Program-made: the position numbers and the translations under genes
Origin: JANLSE01 sp038214135
Lineage (GTDB): Bacteria; Chloroflexota; Chloroflexia; Chloroflexales; Roseiflexaceae
Direction of reading: 5' to 3'
Assembly: GCA_038214135.1 (NCBI GenBank)
Contig: JBBQSD010000003.1
Span: 61,361 to 125,360, forward strand
Length of the DNA stretch: 64,000 bases
Part shown: positions 25,534 through 34,096 of the stretch, one piece after another
How the letters are laid out: every line of letters starts with the position of its first letter
Numbering within the stretch: the stretch's first letter is position 1
The notes under the pieces: model-generated
What the model was told of the DNA's origin: nothing
The model's input: the letters and a program-made list of their open reading frames with translations, nothing else
Databases searched by the model: none

Positions 25534-25950
25534 CTACTCAAGCGCTGCACGAAGCTGTGCGCCCAATGCCTGAAGCTCCGCCAGATCGGCTGTACCAGGT
25601 GCCCATAGCGATAGAGCGCCATCGCCCTCCCAACGCGGGATAATATGGACATGGTAATGAAAGATTGTCTGCCCCGCTGCAGCGCCATTATTCTGAATGA
25701 TATTTAGGCCGTCGGGCGTGAGCAGATCGCGGATTGTTCGTGCAACCATCTGAACCGTGGCATGAACGGACGCTAGTACCTCGGGTGGAATTTCGAACAG
25801 ATCCGCATATTCGGCTTTGCTGATCACCAGGGTGTGGCCGCGGCTAGCCGGGTTAATATCCAGAAACGCCAGTGTCGTCGCATCCTCATAGATCTTGATA
25901 GCTGGGATTTCGCCAGCGACAATCCGCGAGAAAATAGATGCCACAAGCAT
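25534..25950 (-). CDS. HIT-family hydrolase
   Basis: 138 residues from the ATG at 25950 with AGGAG upstream; a longer start lacks support. SIFSRIVAGEIPAIKIYEDATTLAFLDINPASRGHTLVISK is the HIT N-terminus and HYHVHIIPRW contains the H-x-H-x-H histidine triad with the catalytic middle histidine. It hydrolyses adenosine phosphoramidates or similar nucleotides in the family. A complete short HIT protein. It is followed by a MITE-like repeat. Confidence 0.93.
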   Translation of the reverse strand: MLVASIFSRIVAGEIPAIKIYEDATTLAFLDINPASRGHTLVISKAEYADLFEIPPEVLASVHATVQMVARTIRDLLTPDGLNIIQNNGAAAGQTIFHYHVHIIPRWEGDGALSLWAPGTADLAELQALGAQLRAALE

Positions 25951-26091
25951 TCTCCTACCTAAATAACCAAGTAACTGAGCATTGGACAAGTTCCGTTATT
26001 CATCCGCAGATTTCGCAGATTTCGCAGATTTGCGGATTGATAGCCACTACGCATGGCATGCGGCCAGGAACCGTTCCCTTACCCCGCCCCA

Positions 26092-26183
26092 CGGGCGTAT
26101 ACAATACGCCCCGACCCTCGGCTGCGAACAATAAGTTCTCTTGTTCGGGCGAACACATGGTATTCTCTTGTTCGGGCGAACAC
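26092..26183. repeat. Hairpin and TTGTTCGGGCGAACA direct repeats
   Basis: A hairpin GGGCGTAT/ATACGCCC (26092-26110) is followed by two copies of TTCTCTTGTTCGGGCGAACAC (26136-26156 and 26163-26183, period 27). The core is GTTCGGGCGAAC. They lie immediately downstream of the PolX stop and share the GGGCGAA arm with the REP array at 2865. Confidence 0.75.
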
Positions 26184-26194
26184 CAGGTGCGCCC

Positions 26195-27937
26195 CTACTT
26201 GATCCAATCGAGTAATCGCTGTAGATCCCATGTATTGGCAACACGTTCCGCTGTGGCCCACCCGCGCCGTGCGGTAAGCACCCCGAGCCGAATCCAGGGC
26301 AGATTCTCGGGATGATGGGCATCGCTATTGATTGTGATTGTCGCACCCAATTCGAGAACGCGGCGCACTGCCGCTCCCTCAAGGTCGAGCCGATCCGGGC
26401 CACTATTGACTTCTAATAGGACACCATGATCTGCGGCAGCGCGCGCGACGATATCCACATCGATTGGCGATCCGGGCCGCCGATCAATCAGCCGCCCAGT
26501 CGGGTGGCCGATGATATCGACATGCGGGTTGCGAATGGCGCGCAGTAATCGTTCGGTGGCCTGTTCGGAGGGCTGTTGCAGATTGACGTGCGGCGATGCA
26601 ACGACGATATCAAGCTGCGCGAGAACATCATCGGGAAGTGCCAAACTACCATCTGGCGTAATATCAACCTCAATGCCACGCAGGATGCGGAACGAATCGC
26701 CAGCGGCGGCATATTCGGCATTCAGCGCATCGATCTCCTGTTTCTGCTGGAGTAACCGTTGAGCATCAAGGCCATTGGTAATGCCAAGATAGGCGCTGTG
26801 ATCGGTCACCGCAATATGTGAGTATCCCCGCGCCCGTGCGACAGCGGCCATCTCACGGATTTCGCCCTTGCCATCGCTCCAGGTGCTATGCATGTGCAGA
26901 TCGCTACGCAGATCGCCAAGCTCAACCAACTGTGGAAGCGCACCCGCAATAGCAGCAGCAAATTCCCCCTGATCTTCACGCAGTTCGGGCGGAATCCATG
27001 GCAAGCCAAGTGCCGCATACACATCGGCTTCCTCTGCACACAGCAGGATCGAACCATCGGCACGCCGAAACCCGTGTTCGCTGAAGCTCAGACCACGAGC
27101 AAGGGCCAATTCACGAAAATGGATGTTATGCGCCTGGCCACCGGTGAAATGTTGGAGCGCAGAACCCCATAGTTCTGGCGAAATAGCGATCAGATCTGCC
27201 TGTCGGCCACTATGCAGCAGCACCGTCGCCTTCTCGTCACCAGCCGATTCAATTTTTGCGACCATCGGCAATTTGGTAAATGCAGCAATGGCAGCAGATG
27301 GATCAGCGGCGGCGGCCAGAAGATCGAGATCGCCAATCGTTGGTTTGCCGCGCCGCAGGCTGCCAGCATAGGTCGCTCGAACAATACCTGGGGCCGCTTC
27401 CTGCAAGACAGTAAGCAATGACTCGGCAGTTCGTAGTGCATCAAACAACAGCACCCGCTGCGTGGCACCGCCCTGCCTGGCAATTGGAATGCCATCAATA
27501 ATCTGGGCGATTGATTTTGGGCCAAGACCCTTCATGCCGTTCAGTTTGCCAGATTCAGCAGCAGTTTGCAGATCATCTAGGCTGGTGACGCCAAGCTCTG
27601 TATGCAGCCGCGCAATTGTTTTTGGCCCGAGATTGGGCACGCGCAGAAGTTCCAACACGCCTGCTGGAATACGGGCACGCAGCTTCTCGTAGAACTGCAA
27701 CTGGCCAGTATCGAGCAATTCGCCAATTTTATCCGCAATCGCCTTGCCAACCCCCGGCAGATCGGCCAGTTCGCCACGCTCGCGATAGAGGGCCAGTGGC
27801 TGCGGCAGATCGGCAAGGGTTTCGCTGGCACGCCGATAGGCCTGGGTGCGGAAGCGATCCTCACCCAGGATTTCCATACTATCGGCAATCGCCCGGAAGA
27901 CATCTGCGACCGCTTTATTAGTTAATGGTTCGGTCAT
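26195..27937 (-). CDS. polX: DNA polymerase/3'-5' exonuclease PolX
   Basis: About 580 residues from the ATG at 27937 (a further in-frame ATG at 27958 is possible). The N-terminal helix-hairpin-helix region has LADLPGVGKAIADKIGELL and LGPKTIARLHTELG. The family-X palm is AGSLRRGKPTIGDLDLLAAA with catalytic aspartates. The C-terminal PHP domain has DLHMHSTWSDGKGEIREMA, VTDHSAYLGI, GIEVDITPDG and INSDAHHP, the metal-binding pattern of a Mn-dependent 3'-5' exonuclease. It acts in base-excision and double-strand-break repair. A perfect -10 (TATAAT) lies at 27970-27975. Confidence 0.92.
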   Translation of the reverse strand: MTEPLTNKAVADVFRAIADSMEILGEDRFRTQAYRRASETLADLPQPLALYRERGELADLPGVGKAIADKIGELLDTGQLQFYEKLRARIPAGVLELLRVPNLGPKTIARLHTELGVTSLDDLQTAAESGKLNGMKGLGPKSIAQIIDGIPIARQGGATQRVLLFDALRTAESLLTVLQEAAPGIVRATYAGSLRRGKPTIGDLDLLAAAADPSAAIAAFTKLPMVAKIESAGDEKATVLLHSGRQADLIAISPELWGSALQHFTGGQAHNIHFRELALARGLSFSEHGFRRADGSILLCAEEADVYAALGLPWIPPELREDQGEFAAAIAGALPQLVELGDLRSDLHMHSTWSDGKGEIREMAAVARARGYSHIAVTDHSAYLGITNGLDAQRLLQQKQEIDALNAEYAAAGDSFRILRGIEVDITPDGSLALPDDVLAQLDIVVASPHVNLQQPSEQATERLLRAIRNPHVDIIGHPTGRLIDRRPGSPIDVDIVARAAADHGVLLEVNSGPDRLDLEGAAVRRVLELGATITINSDAHHPENLPWIRLGVLTARRGWATAERVANTWDLQRLLDWIK

Positions 27938-27969
27938 AATCTCGGCATACGAAAGCATTCATATGCCGA

Positions 27970-27975
27970 ATTATA
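27970..27975 (-). promoter_or_regulatory. Candidate -10 (TATAAT) for polX
   Basis: The minus strand carries TATAAT about 33 bp upstream of the polX ATG at 27937. The -35 box is not clear. Confidence 0.3.
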
Positions 27976-27997
27976 GCATAGAGGGGAATAGAAGATA

Positions 27998-29641
27998 CTA
28001 ATGCCCTGCTGTTGGTGGAGCACTACCCTGCAGGCTTGCTCGGCCACCCCAGGCCAGCGGCCAACCCGGCAGGAAGAAACCAATCAACATAGCGACAAGT
28101 GCTGCAAAGAATGTGATGCGGTAGGTCGTTTCGAACGCAACCAGGTTTTCGTCGCAGGCACGCTGAATATTCTTGCGAATCTCGGCCTTGGCTGGTGCAG
28201 CAGCGGTTGTGGGTAGCTTGTTGATCGCATCGGCAGCAGCCGGTGGAATATTATCGTCGGTAGCGACCCCTGGCGTCTCGCACAACCCAAAGCGCGTGCT
28301 CGTCGAACCCTGCTCCTGGAAGGTCTGGGCTTGGGCGCGTACATCTGTTGAGACGGAACTGCTCAGCACGGTGGCCAATATCGCTACACCAATCGATTGA
28401 ATAACGAAGCGGGTGCTATTGGCCAATGATGATCCACGCGGCAGCATATTTCGCGGCACACTGGCAAGAATCGTGGTAAAGGTTGTTTGGATCGTCAATC
28501 CAACTGCTAGGCCACGTAGGGCCAGCAGAAACACGATATACCAGATCGGGGTTAATGCCTGGATCTGTGAGAGCTGCCAGGTGTTGATCACCAGGATTGC
28601 AAAGCCAGTAACAACGATTGGGCGTGGGCCGATTTTATCGTACAGCCGCCCGGCCAGCGGTGTTGCGATGCCTGCTGCAACGGCCAACCCGAGCAGAATG
28701 AAGCCGGTTTCGAGCGCGGTGCGGCCACGCAGAGCCTGTAGATAGACAGGCATGAGGAATTCGGCACCGAATAACGCCAACACAGCAACATAGCCAACTA
28801 AGCTGCCAACCAGGAAGTTGCGGCCACGGAACAGGCGCAGATCCATCAATGGCTCTTTGGCAACGAACAGCTCATTCAGTGTGAAGATCACCAATCCAAT
28901 CACACCAATTGCAAACGATACCAACACCGTTTGGTCTGTCCAGCCCTTTTCAGCGGCATTCGAGGCTCCATACAACACAGCGCCAAACCCGATCACTGCT
29001 GTTACGAGGCCAATCGGATCGAGCAGTGGTTTGCGAGTTGGCGGTTCGGCACGCAACCAGCGCGATGCCAGAAAGACCCCAAGCAGGCCGATTGGAATAT
29101 TAATAAAGAAGATCCAACGCCAGACGTTTGCATCAACCAGAATGCCACCCAATATTGGGCCAAGGGCCGGTGCCAGAACCAGCGCAATGCCAAAGTAGCC
29201 AAGGGCTGTGCCCTGCTCCTGTGGCGGGAATGTTCGATAGAGCAGCGCCGGGCCGAGTGGCTGGGCTAGCCCACCGCCAAATCCTTGGAGGGCACGGGCG
29301 GCAATCAGGAACGGCAGCGTCGGCGCGAGGCCACACAGTAACGAACCAATCACAAAAATAGCCAGCCCACCAACATAGACCCGTTTAATGCCGAAACGAT
29401 CGGCCAGATAGCCCGATAGTGGGGTGGTGATGCCAAGCGCCAGCACATACACACTCAGCACCCATTGGGCATCGGAAAGGGTTGCCTTATATTCGGAGCG
29501 CAGGGTTTGAAAAGCAACATTCACAACCGTCGAATCCAGGATAATCATAAAGATCCCGAACACAACCGAGATCAACACACGCCATTTATAGGCCAGGCCA
29601 CCCTGTGGCTCAGAAGGGGCTGCGGGGGCGTTGGGGTTCAC
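27998..29641 (-). CDS. DHA2-family multidrug efflux MFS transporter
   Basis: 547 residues with about 14 predicted membrane segments, as in EmrB/QacA-type drug:proton antiporters. The N-terminal loop GYLADRFGIKRVYVGGLAIFVIGS and the C-motif-like GPALGPILGGILVDANVWRWIFFINIPIGLLG identify DHA2. The start is a GTG overlapping the tetR stop by four bases (GTGA), with AGGAG six bases upstream. Probably regulated by the TetR-type repressor encoded just upstream. The substrate is unknown. Confidence 0.9.
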   Translation of the reverse strand: MNPNAPAAPSEPQGGLAYKWRVLISVVFGIFMIILDSTVVNVAFQTLRSEYKATLSDAQWVLSVYVLALGITTPLSGYLADRFGIKRVYVGGLAIFVIGSLLCGLAPTLPFLIAARALQGFGGGLAQPLGPALLYRTFPPQEQGTALGYFGIALVLAPALGPILGGILVDANVWRWIFFINIPIGLLGVFLASRWLRAEPPTRKPLLDPIGLVTAVIGFGAVLYGASNAAEKGWTDQTVLVSFAIGVIGLVIFTLNELFVAKEPLMDLRLFRGRNFLVGSLVGYVAVLALFGAEFLMPVYLQALRGRTALETGFILLGLAVAAGIATPLAGRLYDKIGPRPIVVTGFAILVINTWQLSQIQALTPIWYIVFLLALRGLAVGLTIQTTFTTILASVPRNMLPRGSSLANSTRFVIQSIGVAILATVLSSSVSTDVRAQAQTFQEQGSTSTRFGLCETPGVATDDNIPPAAADAINKLPTTAAAPAKAEIRKNIQRACDENLVAFETTYRITFFAALVAMLIGFFLPGWPLAWGGRASLQGSAPPTAGH

Positions 29642-30258
29642 AGAGTACTCCTTTGATCAACCCGAATACCATTCAACAGCATCGTTACTAATGTGTCGCT
29701 TAACGTGGCTGGTGTACAGATGCCACTATTCACAAGATCCGAAAAGTCAATTTGAATAAGGCGTAATAAGGCCGGAGCCACCACAGCTGCCGATAATTGT
29801 GGATCGAGATCGCCAGCGTTCTGAGCCTCTTCAATCAGTTCAGTGACAATGCTGATCATGCGAAGGCGTTGCTCCTGGTAGCGTGGATGTTCGCGCACCC
29901 GTTCTGGCGCAAGTGTTGCTCCCGTTAACGTAAAGCTCGTCCGCCGCTCAAATGCCCGCCGTAACATTGTCTCCAATCGTGCAATCGCCGATATCCCTGG
30001 TTCAGATGCCCGTAAATGTTCCTCATTAGCGCGGATGGCCCGTACGATAACGCTGATCACAAGATCCTCTTTTGAAGCGAAATGATGATAGAGCGTCGCC
30101 TTTGAGATGCCAACCTGGCTCGCCAGATCGTCCATATTCATTTCGGCATAGCCCTGCTGATGTAGCAGATCATGGGCGGCTTCCAGGATCGCTTCATCGC
30201 GAACCTGCCACTGACGCTCTCGCAGCGTTGGCCGACTTGGTGTCACATCAGACTCCAT
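29638..30258 (-). CDS. TetR-family transcriptional regulator
   Basis: 206 residues. The N-terminal helix-turn-helix AEMNMDDLASQVGISKATLYHHFASKEDLVISVI is a classical TetR DNA-binding domain. The C-terminal part is a helical ligand-binding domain. It is translated just before, and overlapping with, the drug-efflux gene, so it probably represses this operon and responds to the exported compound. Upstream lies a good promoter with an inverted repeat in its spacer, a likely operator. Complete. Confidence 0.92.
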   Translation of the reverse strand: MESDVTPSRPTLRERQWQVRDEAILEAAHDLLHQQGYAEMNMDDLASQVGISKATLYHHFASKEDLVISVIVRAIRANEEHLRASEPGISAIARLETMLRRAFERRTSFTLTGATLAPERVREHPRYQEQRLRMISIVTELIEEAQNAGDLDPQLSAAVVAPALLRLIQIDFSDLVNSGICTPATLSDTLVTMLLNGIRVDQRSTL

Positions 30259-30286
30259 CGTTCAAAAAAAGTACTTGTACGTCTGT

Positions 30287-30315
30287 ATTCTAAACTTTGG
30301 AGTTCAGTTTGTCAA
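30287..30315 (-). promoter_or_regulatory. Promoter of the tetR-efflux operon with candidate operator
   Basis: TTGACA and TAGAAT are separated by exactly 17 bp on the minus strand. The spacer contains the inverted repeat AACT-TTGG-AGTT, extended by AAACT/AGTTT, and GTACTTGTAC lies just downstream at 30271-30280. Either could be the TetR operator. Confidence 0.65.
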
Positions 30316-30345
30316 TTGATTGCATTTGTTTTGCAAATTTTGATG

Positions 30346-30567
30346 ATGGTATAGAACCAATACCTTTCAGATAACGAATCGTGCATGTCAACGGTGCGCT
30401 TGCCCCGCATCCCCCTCGCCCCTCTCCTCTCCCACGTTGGGGAGAAGGGGGAATACCGCATTCCAATGCCGCGCAGAGCCCCTCTCCCCGCAGTGGGAGC
30501 GGGGTTGGGGTGCGGGGCAAAGAATGGCACTGCCTGTTATTTGAAAGGTATTGGGTATAGAACACCA
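30346..30567. mobile_element. MITE-like element with two nested inverted repeats
   Basis: The outer arms at 30346-30375 and 30536-30567 share CCAATACCTTTCARATAAC with one mismatch. The inner arms TTGCCCCGCA / TGCGGGGCAA bound 30400-30520, which has the C/T-rich core seen at 25409-25520. Total about 222 bp with no coding content. The gene-free stretch 30259-30733 consists of this element, the tetR promoter and the palindromic repeats after it. Confidence 0.7.
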
Positions 30568-30597
30568 TAATCGAGAAACATATGGATGCCTCACCAT

Positions 30598-30700
30598 CCG
30601 CAGGCTGAAGCCTGCGGCAATGGAACGATGAACCAGGGCTGAAGCCTGCGGCAATGGAACGATGAACCAGAGAATCATAGCCGCAGGCTTCAGCCTGCGG
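30598..30700. repeat. CTGAAGCCTGCGG palindromic repeat cluster
   Basis: Three copies: 30598-30617, about 30636-30651, and a perfect palindrome CCGCAGGCTTCAGCCTGCGG at 30681-30700. The first two are in direct tandem with a 34-bp period (GCAATGGAACGATGAACCAG spacer). Located downstream of ruvB. Confidence 0.85.
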
Positions 30701-30733
30701 GGCATGGTAGACGCAACAACACCCAACTAAAAT

Positions 30734-31768
30734 CTACCAGAGGCGAGTTTGTTCATCCGGGGAGATGCGCTCAACGAAGGGAATGCCGAGGTGTTCATAT
30801 GCCCGCCTGGTTGCGACACGGCCACGCGGGGTGCGGTGCAGGAAGCCGAGTTGGAGCAGGAATGGTTCGTAGACATCCTCAACAGCATCGATTTCTTCGG
30901 CCAGCGCTGCTGCGAGGGTGGAGAGGCCAACCGGCCCGCCATGGAACAGTTCGATGATTGCGTGGAGCAACCGACGATCATTCTCATCCAGGCCGAGTTC
31001 ATCGACTTCCAGGCGAGCAAGTGCGGCGCGGGCCACATCGCGGGTGATCACGCCGCCGCCAACAACCTGGGCATAATCGCGAACACGGCGCAGTAATCGA
31101 TTGACAATGCGGGGAGTGCCGCGTGCCCGTGATGCAATCTCGCGTGCGCCTTCTTCGGTTGTTTGCACGCCAAGGATCGTCGCCGAACGAACGACAATCT
31201 CATAGAGTGCCTCGTGCGAATAGAATTCCATGCGATGCGTTGAACCAAATCGGTCACGCAGTGGTGATGTCAACAACGCCAGGCGGGTCGTCGCACCAAT
31301 CGTTGTAAACTTGGGCAATGGTAGGCGCAGGTTGCGGGCGCTTGGCCCCTTGCCAACCATAATATCGAGCGCAAAATCCTCCATCGCCGGGTACAGAACC
31401 TCTTCGATCGCCCGGTTCAGGCGGTGAATTTCATCAATAAAGAGGATATCATCCTTCTGGAGGTTCGTCAGGATGGCCGCCAGATCGCCCTGCCGTTCAA
31501 TCGCCGGGCCGGAGGTGAGCTTAATATTGACGCCCATTTCATTGGCGAGCACGCCGGCTAGGCTAGTTTTCCCAAGCCCTGGTGGCCCATACAGCAGGGT
31601 ATGATCGAGTGGCTCGCTGCGGCCTTTCGCTGCTGCAATCGCGATATTGAGCTGCTCAACGACCTTTTCCTGGCCAATAAATTCGGCCAGCCTTTTTGGG
31701 CGCAGGCTCTTCTCGACCTGCTGGTCTTCTTCGCCAGATGATGGGTTGACGATCCGCTCGTCGCTCAT
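30734..31768 (-). CDS. ruvB: Holliday-junction branch-migration helicase RuvB
   Basis: About 344 residues from the ATG at 31768 (a start at 31786 is also possible). AAA+ ATPase with SLRPKRLAEFIGQEKVVEQL, Walker A GPPGLGKTSLAGVLANE, Walker B ILFIDEIHRLN, and sensor/arginine-finger region IGATTRLALLTSPLRDRFG. The C-terminal winged helix contains PRGRVATRRAYEHLG. It drives branch migration with RuvA in recombination. ruvA and ruvC are not in this window. It is upstream of palindromic repeats. Complete. Confidence 0.95.
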   Translation of the reverse strand: MSDERIVNPSSGEEDQQVEKSLRPKRLAEFIGQEKVVEQLNIAIAAAKGRSEPLDHTLLYGPPGLGKTSLAGVLANEMGVNIKLTSGPAIERQGDLAAILTNLQKDDILFIDEIHRLNRAIEEVLYPAMEDFALDIMVGKGPSARNLRLPLPKFTTIGATTRLALLTSPLRDRFGSTHRMEFYSHEALYEIVVRSATILGVQTTEEGAREIASRARGTPRIVNRLLRRVRDYAQVVGGGVITRDVARAALARLEVDELGLDENDRRLLHAIIELFHGGPVGLSTLAAALAEEIDAVEDVYEPFLLQLGFLHRTPRGRVATRRAYEHLGIPFVERISPDEQTRLW

Positions 31769-31800
31769 ACTAGTTGCATCCCGCACAAACTTTCGTGTCT

Positions 31801-31806
31801 ATTATA
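31801..31806 (-). promoter_or_regulatory. Candidate -10 (TATAAT) for ruvB
   Basis: A TATAAT on the minus strand lies about 33 bp before the chosen ruvB start. No obvious -35 box is seen. Confidence 0.3.
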
Positions 31807-31827
31807 CCATTATCACATGGCCTGCGA

Positions 31828-32397
31828 CTACAGACCAATTGCGCCAGCAAATGCAACAATAATCCAGATCCGGATGATTCTGGCCAGAAAGACAGCCACA
31901 AAAAACATCCAGAATGGCAGCCCCATCGCGCCAGCCGTAATTCCAGCCACATCGAACAGCGGATTGGGTGGTGCAGCCAGGATGAACAAGACCGCAAACG
32001 AGCGCCAGGGGTGGGTTAACTGGCTCTGAACCCAGCGGTAGAAGCGCGTATCCGCAATAACTCCACGTCCAGTGCGACCAATATAGAAGGCGACGGCCTC
32101 ACCAATTGCCGAACCAAGCGCTCCAGCAACCAGCACCCCCGGAAGGTTATCGGTCTGCTGCGCAATCGGAATCAGCACGGCTGGCCAGGGCACTGGCACA
32201 ACAACCGTTGCATTCGCGATCAGCATGACCAAAAAGGCACCTGGCACCGCATACTCGCGCAGCCGTGAGATCAGCGCCTGCCCATCTGGTGAGTTTAGCC
32301 ACATATACGCTAGAATATTGAGGATAATGAACACAATACCGGCGATCACCGGCTGTACCCAGGCACGCCAGGCAGGCTGTTCTTGCTGTTGTGCCAA
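31828..32397 (-). CDS. VTT/SNARE-associated (DedA-like) membrane protein
   Basis: About 189 residues with five or six membrane segments. GSAIGEAVAFYIGRTGRG and FAVLFILAAPPNPLFDVAGITAGAMGLP match the VTT domain of DedA-like proteins (the F-[ED]-x-x-G-x-x-x-G type region). The start appears to be a TTG at 32397, three bases after the anti-sigma stop, with AGGAAAG upstream; a longer reading would overlap the anti-sigma gene. It belongs to the sigma/anti-sigma operon, so it may be made under the same stress response. Function in lipid or ion homeostasis is inferred. Confidence 0.75.
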   Translation of the reverse strand: MAQQQEQPAWRAWVQPVIAGIVFIILNILAYMWLNSPDGQALISRLREYAVPGAFLVMLIANATVVVPVPWPAVLIPIAQQTDNLPGVLVAGALGSAIGEAVAFYIGRTGRGVIADTRFYRWVQSQLTHPWRSFAVLFILAAPPNPLFDVAGITAGAMGLPFWMFFVAVFLARIIRIWIIVAFAGAIGL

Positions 32398-32398
32398 G

Positions 32399-33256
32399 TT
32401 ATTCTTTCCTTCGCCGCATCCAGGCCATACCCGCCACAACCGTACCAATCAGCAGCACCAGAACCAGCGCAATCGGCAGCACTGGCGGCCCAGCTTGCGA
32501 ACCAGGAGGGACGGCAGGAGCTTGTTCGAGTGTTGTTGTCCCTGGCGATGAGATCGCTGGTGTTGTTAATGGCGGTGCCAGTTCGCCTGTTGGCAATGCT
32601 GGTGGGGTCTCCGCAACCCTATTGGCACTTGTATCACCAGCAACCGGCGAATCGGCTATCGCAGGTTGTGTAGGTGCTGCTGCCTCAGCAGCGCCCGCAA
32701 TCGCAGCGGGAGCCGCAGTCGCAGCAGGAGCCATTGTTGGTGCAGGAGCCGCAGTTGCAGCAGGCTCTGCAATTGGCGGGGCCATCGGTACGGCAGCAGC
32801 TGGGGCAATCGGAGCCACTGTTGCGGCCGCTGCCTGAGTTGCTTCATTATATGTTTGTGTTTGGCGCTGCGATGACGCTGCTGGTTCGGCAGTTGGAGCT
32901 GAAGCAACCGTCGCGCTATTCGGGCCACCACCGCGCAGCAGCCCAACCAGCACCACCGCAGCCAGAAGCACCGCAGCCAGGCCACCAAATGGCAGCAGCA
33001 GCGCTTGCCACCAGCGTGTCGATTGGCGAACAGTTGCTGGATCGATGGTGAAGGAGCGTGGTAGCCGAACTGGTTCAAGCGCACGCAGCACTGCGATTGT
33101 TGTACGCAATTCATTAAGGGCTGCTCGTAGCGTGGGTTCTTGCCCAAGGCGCGCTTCCAGAAATGATCGTTCGGCATCAGGAAGCTGCCTGTCGATATAG
33201 GCAGAGAGCAGCTCAAGATCAGTATCATTCAGTTGTGGCAGCGGGTTAGTCGTCAT
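32399..33256 (-). CDS. Anti-sigma factor-like membrane protein with Ala/Pro-rich region
   Basis: About 285 residues from the ATG at 33256, with a GAGTG upstream. The N-terminal ~70 residues (LNDTDLELLSAYIDRQLPDAERSFLEARLG) are an anti-sigma-type domain without the usual zinc-binding cysteines. A first membrane helix (LLLPFGGLAAVLLAAVVLVGLL), then a long low-complexity Ala/Pro/Thr region and a second hydrophobic helix ending in RRRKE at the extreme C-terminus follow. It is probably membrane-anchored twice. It lies directly downstream of an ECF sigma gene and probably sequesters that sigma factor. Confidence 0.75.
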   Translation of the reverse strand: MTTNPLPQLNDTDLELLSAYIDRQLPDAERSFLEARLGQEPTLRAALNELRTTIAVLRALEPVRLPRSFTIDPATVRQSTRWWQALLLPFGGLAAVLLAAVVLVGLLRGGGPNSATVASAPTAEPAASSQRQTQTYNEATQAAAATVAPIAPAAAVPMAPPIAEPAATAAPAPTMAPAATAAPAAIAGAAEAAAPTQPAIADSPVAGDTSANRVAETPPALPTGELAPPLTTPAISSPGTTTLEQAPAVPPGSQAGPPVLPIALVLVLLIGTVVAGMAWMRRRKE

Positions 33257-33318
33257 GTTCACTCTAGTACGCTCATGCGTAGATGTTGCGCTATTGCGCA
33301 CCGTATTGTGGCAGTGTG

Positions 33319-33380
33319 CCGCGGGCTGAAGCCACGCGGCTAGGGTTGATTGTCTCCTGGCTGCAGGCTTCAGCCTGTGG
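33319..33380. repeat. CTGAAGCC-type palindromic repeat pair
   Basis: Two imperfect palindromes (33319-33339 and 33361-33380) of the same family as at 20138 and 30598 lie between the sigma and anti-sigma genes. Confidence 0.7.
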
Positions 33381-33406
33381 ATTCGGGATGCATGCCTCCA
33401 GATCCA

Positions 33407-34027
33407 TTACATCCATGATCCTCCATCAGAAAGACGGTAGCGCATTGGTAGAAGTTCCCCAGCCCGCAGGACTTCCCGCATTCTGGCACGCCCACGGCTC
33501 AACCGAGATTTGACGGTTCCAAGGTTTGCGTTGGTGATCTGGGCAATTTCCTCATACGCCAGGCCCTGCACATCGCTCAATACCACAACCAGGCGCTGGT
33601 CTTCGGGAAGGTGGGCTAGCCCTTCTTGAATGGCAACTGCGAGTTCACGGCGTAACGCCAGATCATCGGGGGATTCGTGATCATCTGCAATCTGAAGCGG
33701 TGAGTCATCCGCATCGGGATCGCTTGCATCCAACGATACCGATGGGCGGCGCTTCTTGGCGCGCAGTACATCGTAGCAGGCATTTGTTGCGATCCGCAGT
33801 AGCCACGAGCGAAATGAACCGCCACGAAAACTGCGTATATTGCGGAAGGCCGAAAGAAACGCCTCTTGCGAAGCGTCGGCGGCACTATCGGCATCGCCAA
33901 GCATACGATAGCCCAGATTGTAGACCCGCCCCTCATACAGGCGTACCAACGCGTTGAAACTCTCGACATCGCCACGTTGGGCTGCTGCAATGAGGCGCTG
34001 CTCCTCATCGGCCATAATGTTCGCCAT
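33407..34027 (-). CDS. ECF-type RNA polymerase sigma factor
   Basis: About 206 residues. Region 2 shows LVRLYEGRVYNLGYRMLGDADSAADASQEAFLSAFRNI and region 4 shows LAHLPEDQRLVVVLSDVQGLAYEEIAQITNANLGTVKSRLSRGRARM, both typical of extracytoplasmic-function sigma-70 factors. The linker between contains an acidic DPDADDSPLQIADD stretch. The start may be the ATG at 34027 or 34015. A palindromic repeat lies directly across the 5' region. The downstream anti-sigma and VTT genes probably form its operon. Confidence 0.9.
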   Translation of the reverse strand: MANIMADEEQRLIAAAQRGDVESFNALVRLYEGRVYNLGYRMLGDADSAADASQEAFLSAFRNIRSFRGGSFRSWLLRIATNACYDVLRAKKRRPSVSLDASDPDADDSPLQIADDHESPDDLALRRELAVAIQEGLAHLPEDQRLVVVLSDVQGLAYEEIAQITNANLGTVKSRLSRGRARMREVLRAGELLPMRYRLSDGGSWM

Positions 34028-34096
34028 TAGACGCCCCACCGGGGCGTCTCTACGCCGGGTTCGGTTTCTGTCATTAGACGCCGCATCGGGGCGTTT
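34027..34096. repeat. GACGCCCC-hairpin repeat, two copies
   Basis: Two near-identical units, at 34029-34049 (GACGCCCC ACC GGGGCGTC) and 34076-34096, have a ~48-bp spacing with a shared GGGTTCGGT. The first abuts the sigma start. The second supplies the last codons and stop of the metallophosphoesterase gene. Confidence 0.75.

Noticed and set aside
25350..25688. Open frame through the MITE-like element (minus strand)
   Set aside because: It consists of C/T-rich inverted-repeat sequence and runs into the HIT gene; no coding signature.
32656..33228. Long Gln/Leu/Arg-rich frames over the anti-sigma gene
   Set aside because: They are out-of-frame readings of the Ala/Pro-rich region; the anti-sigma frame has a start, domains and context.
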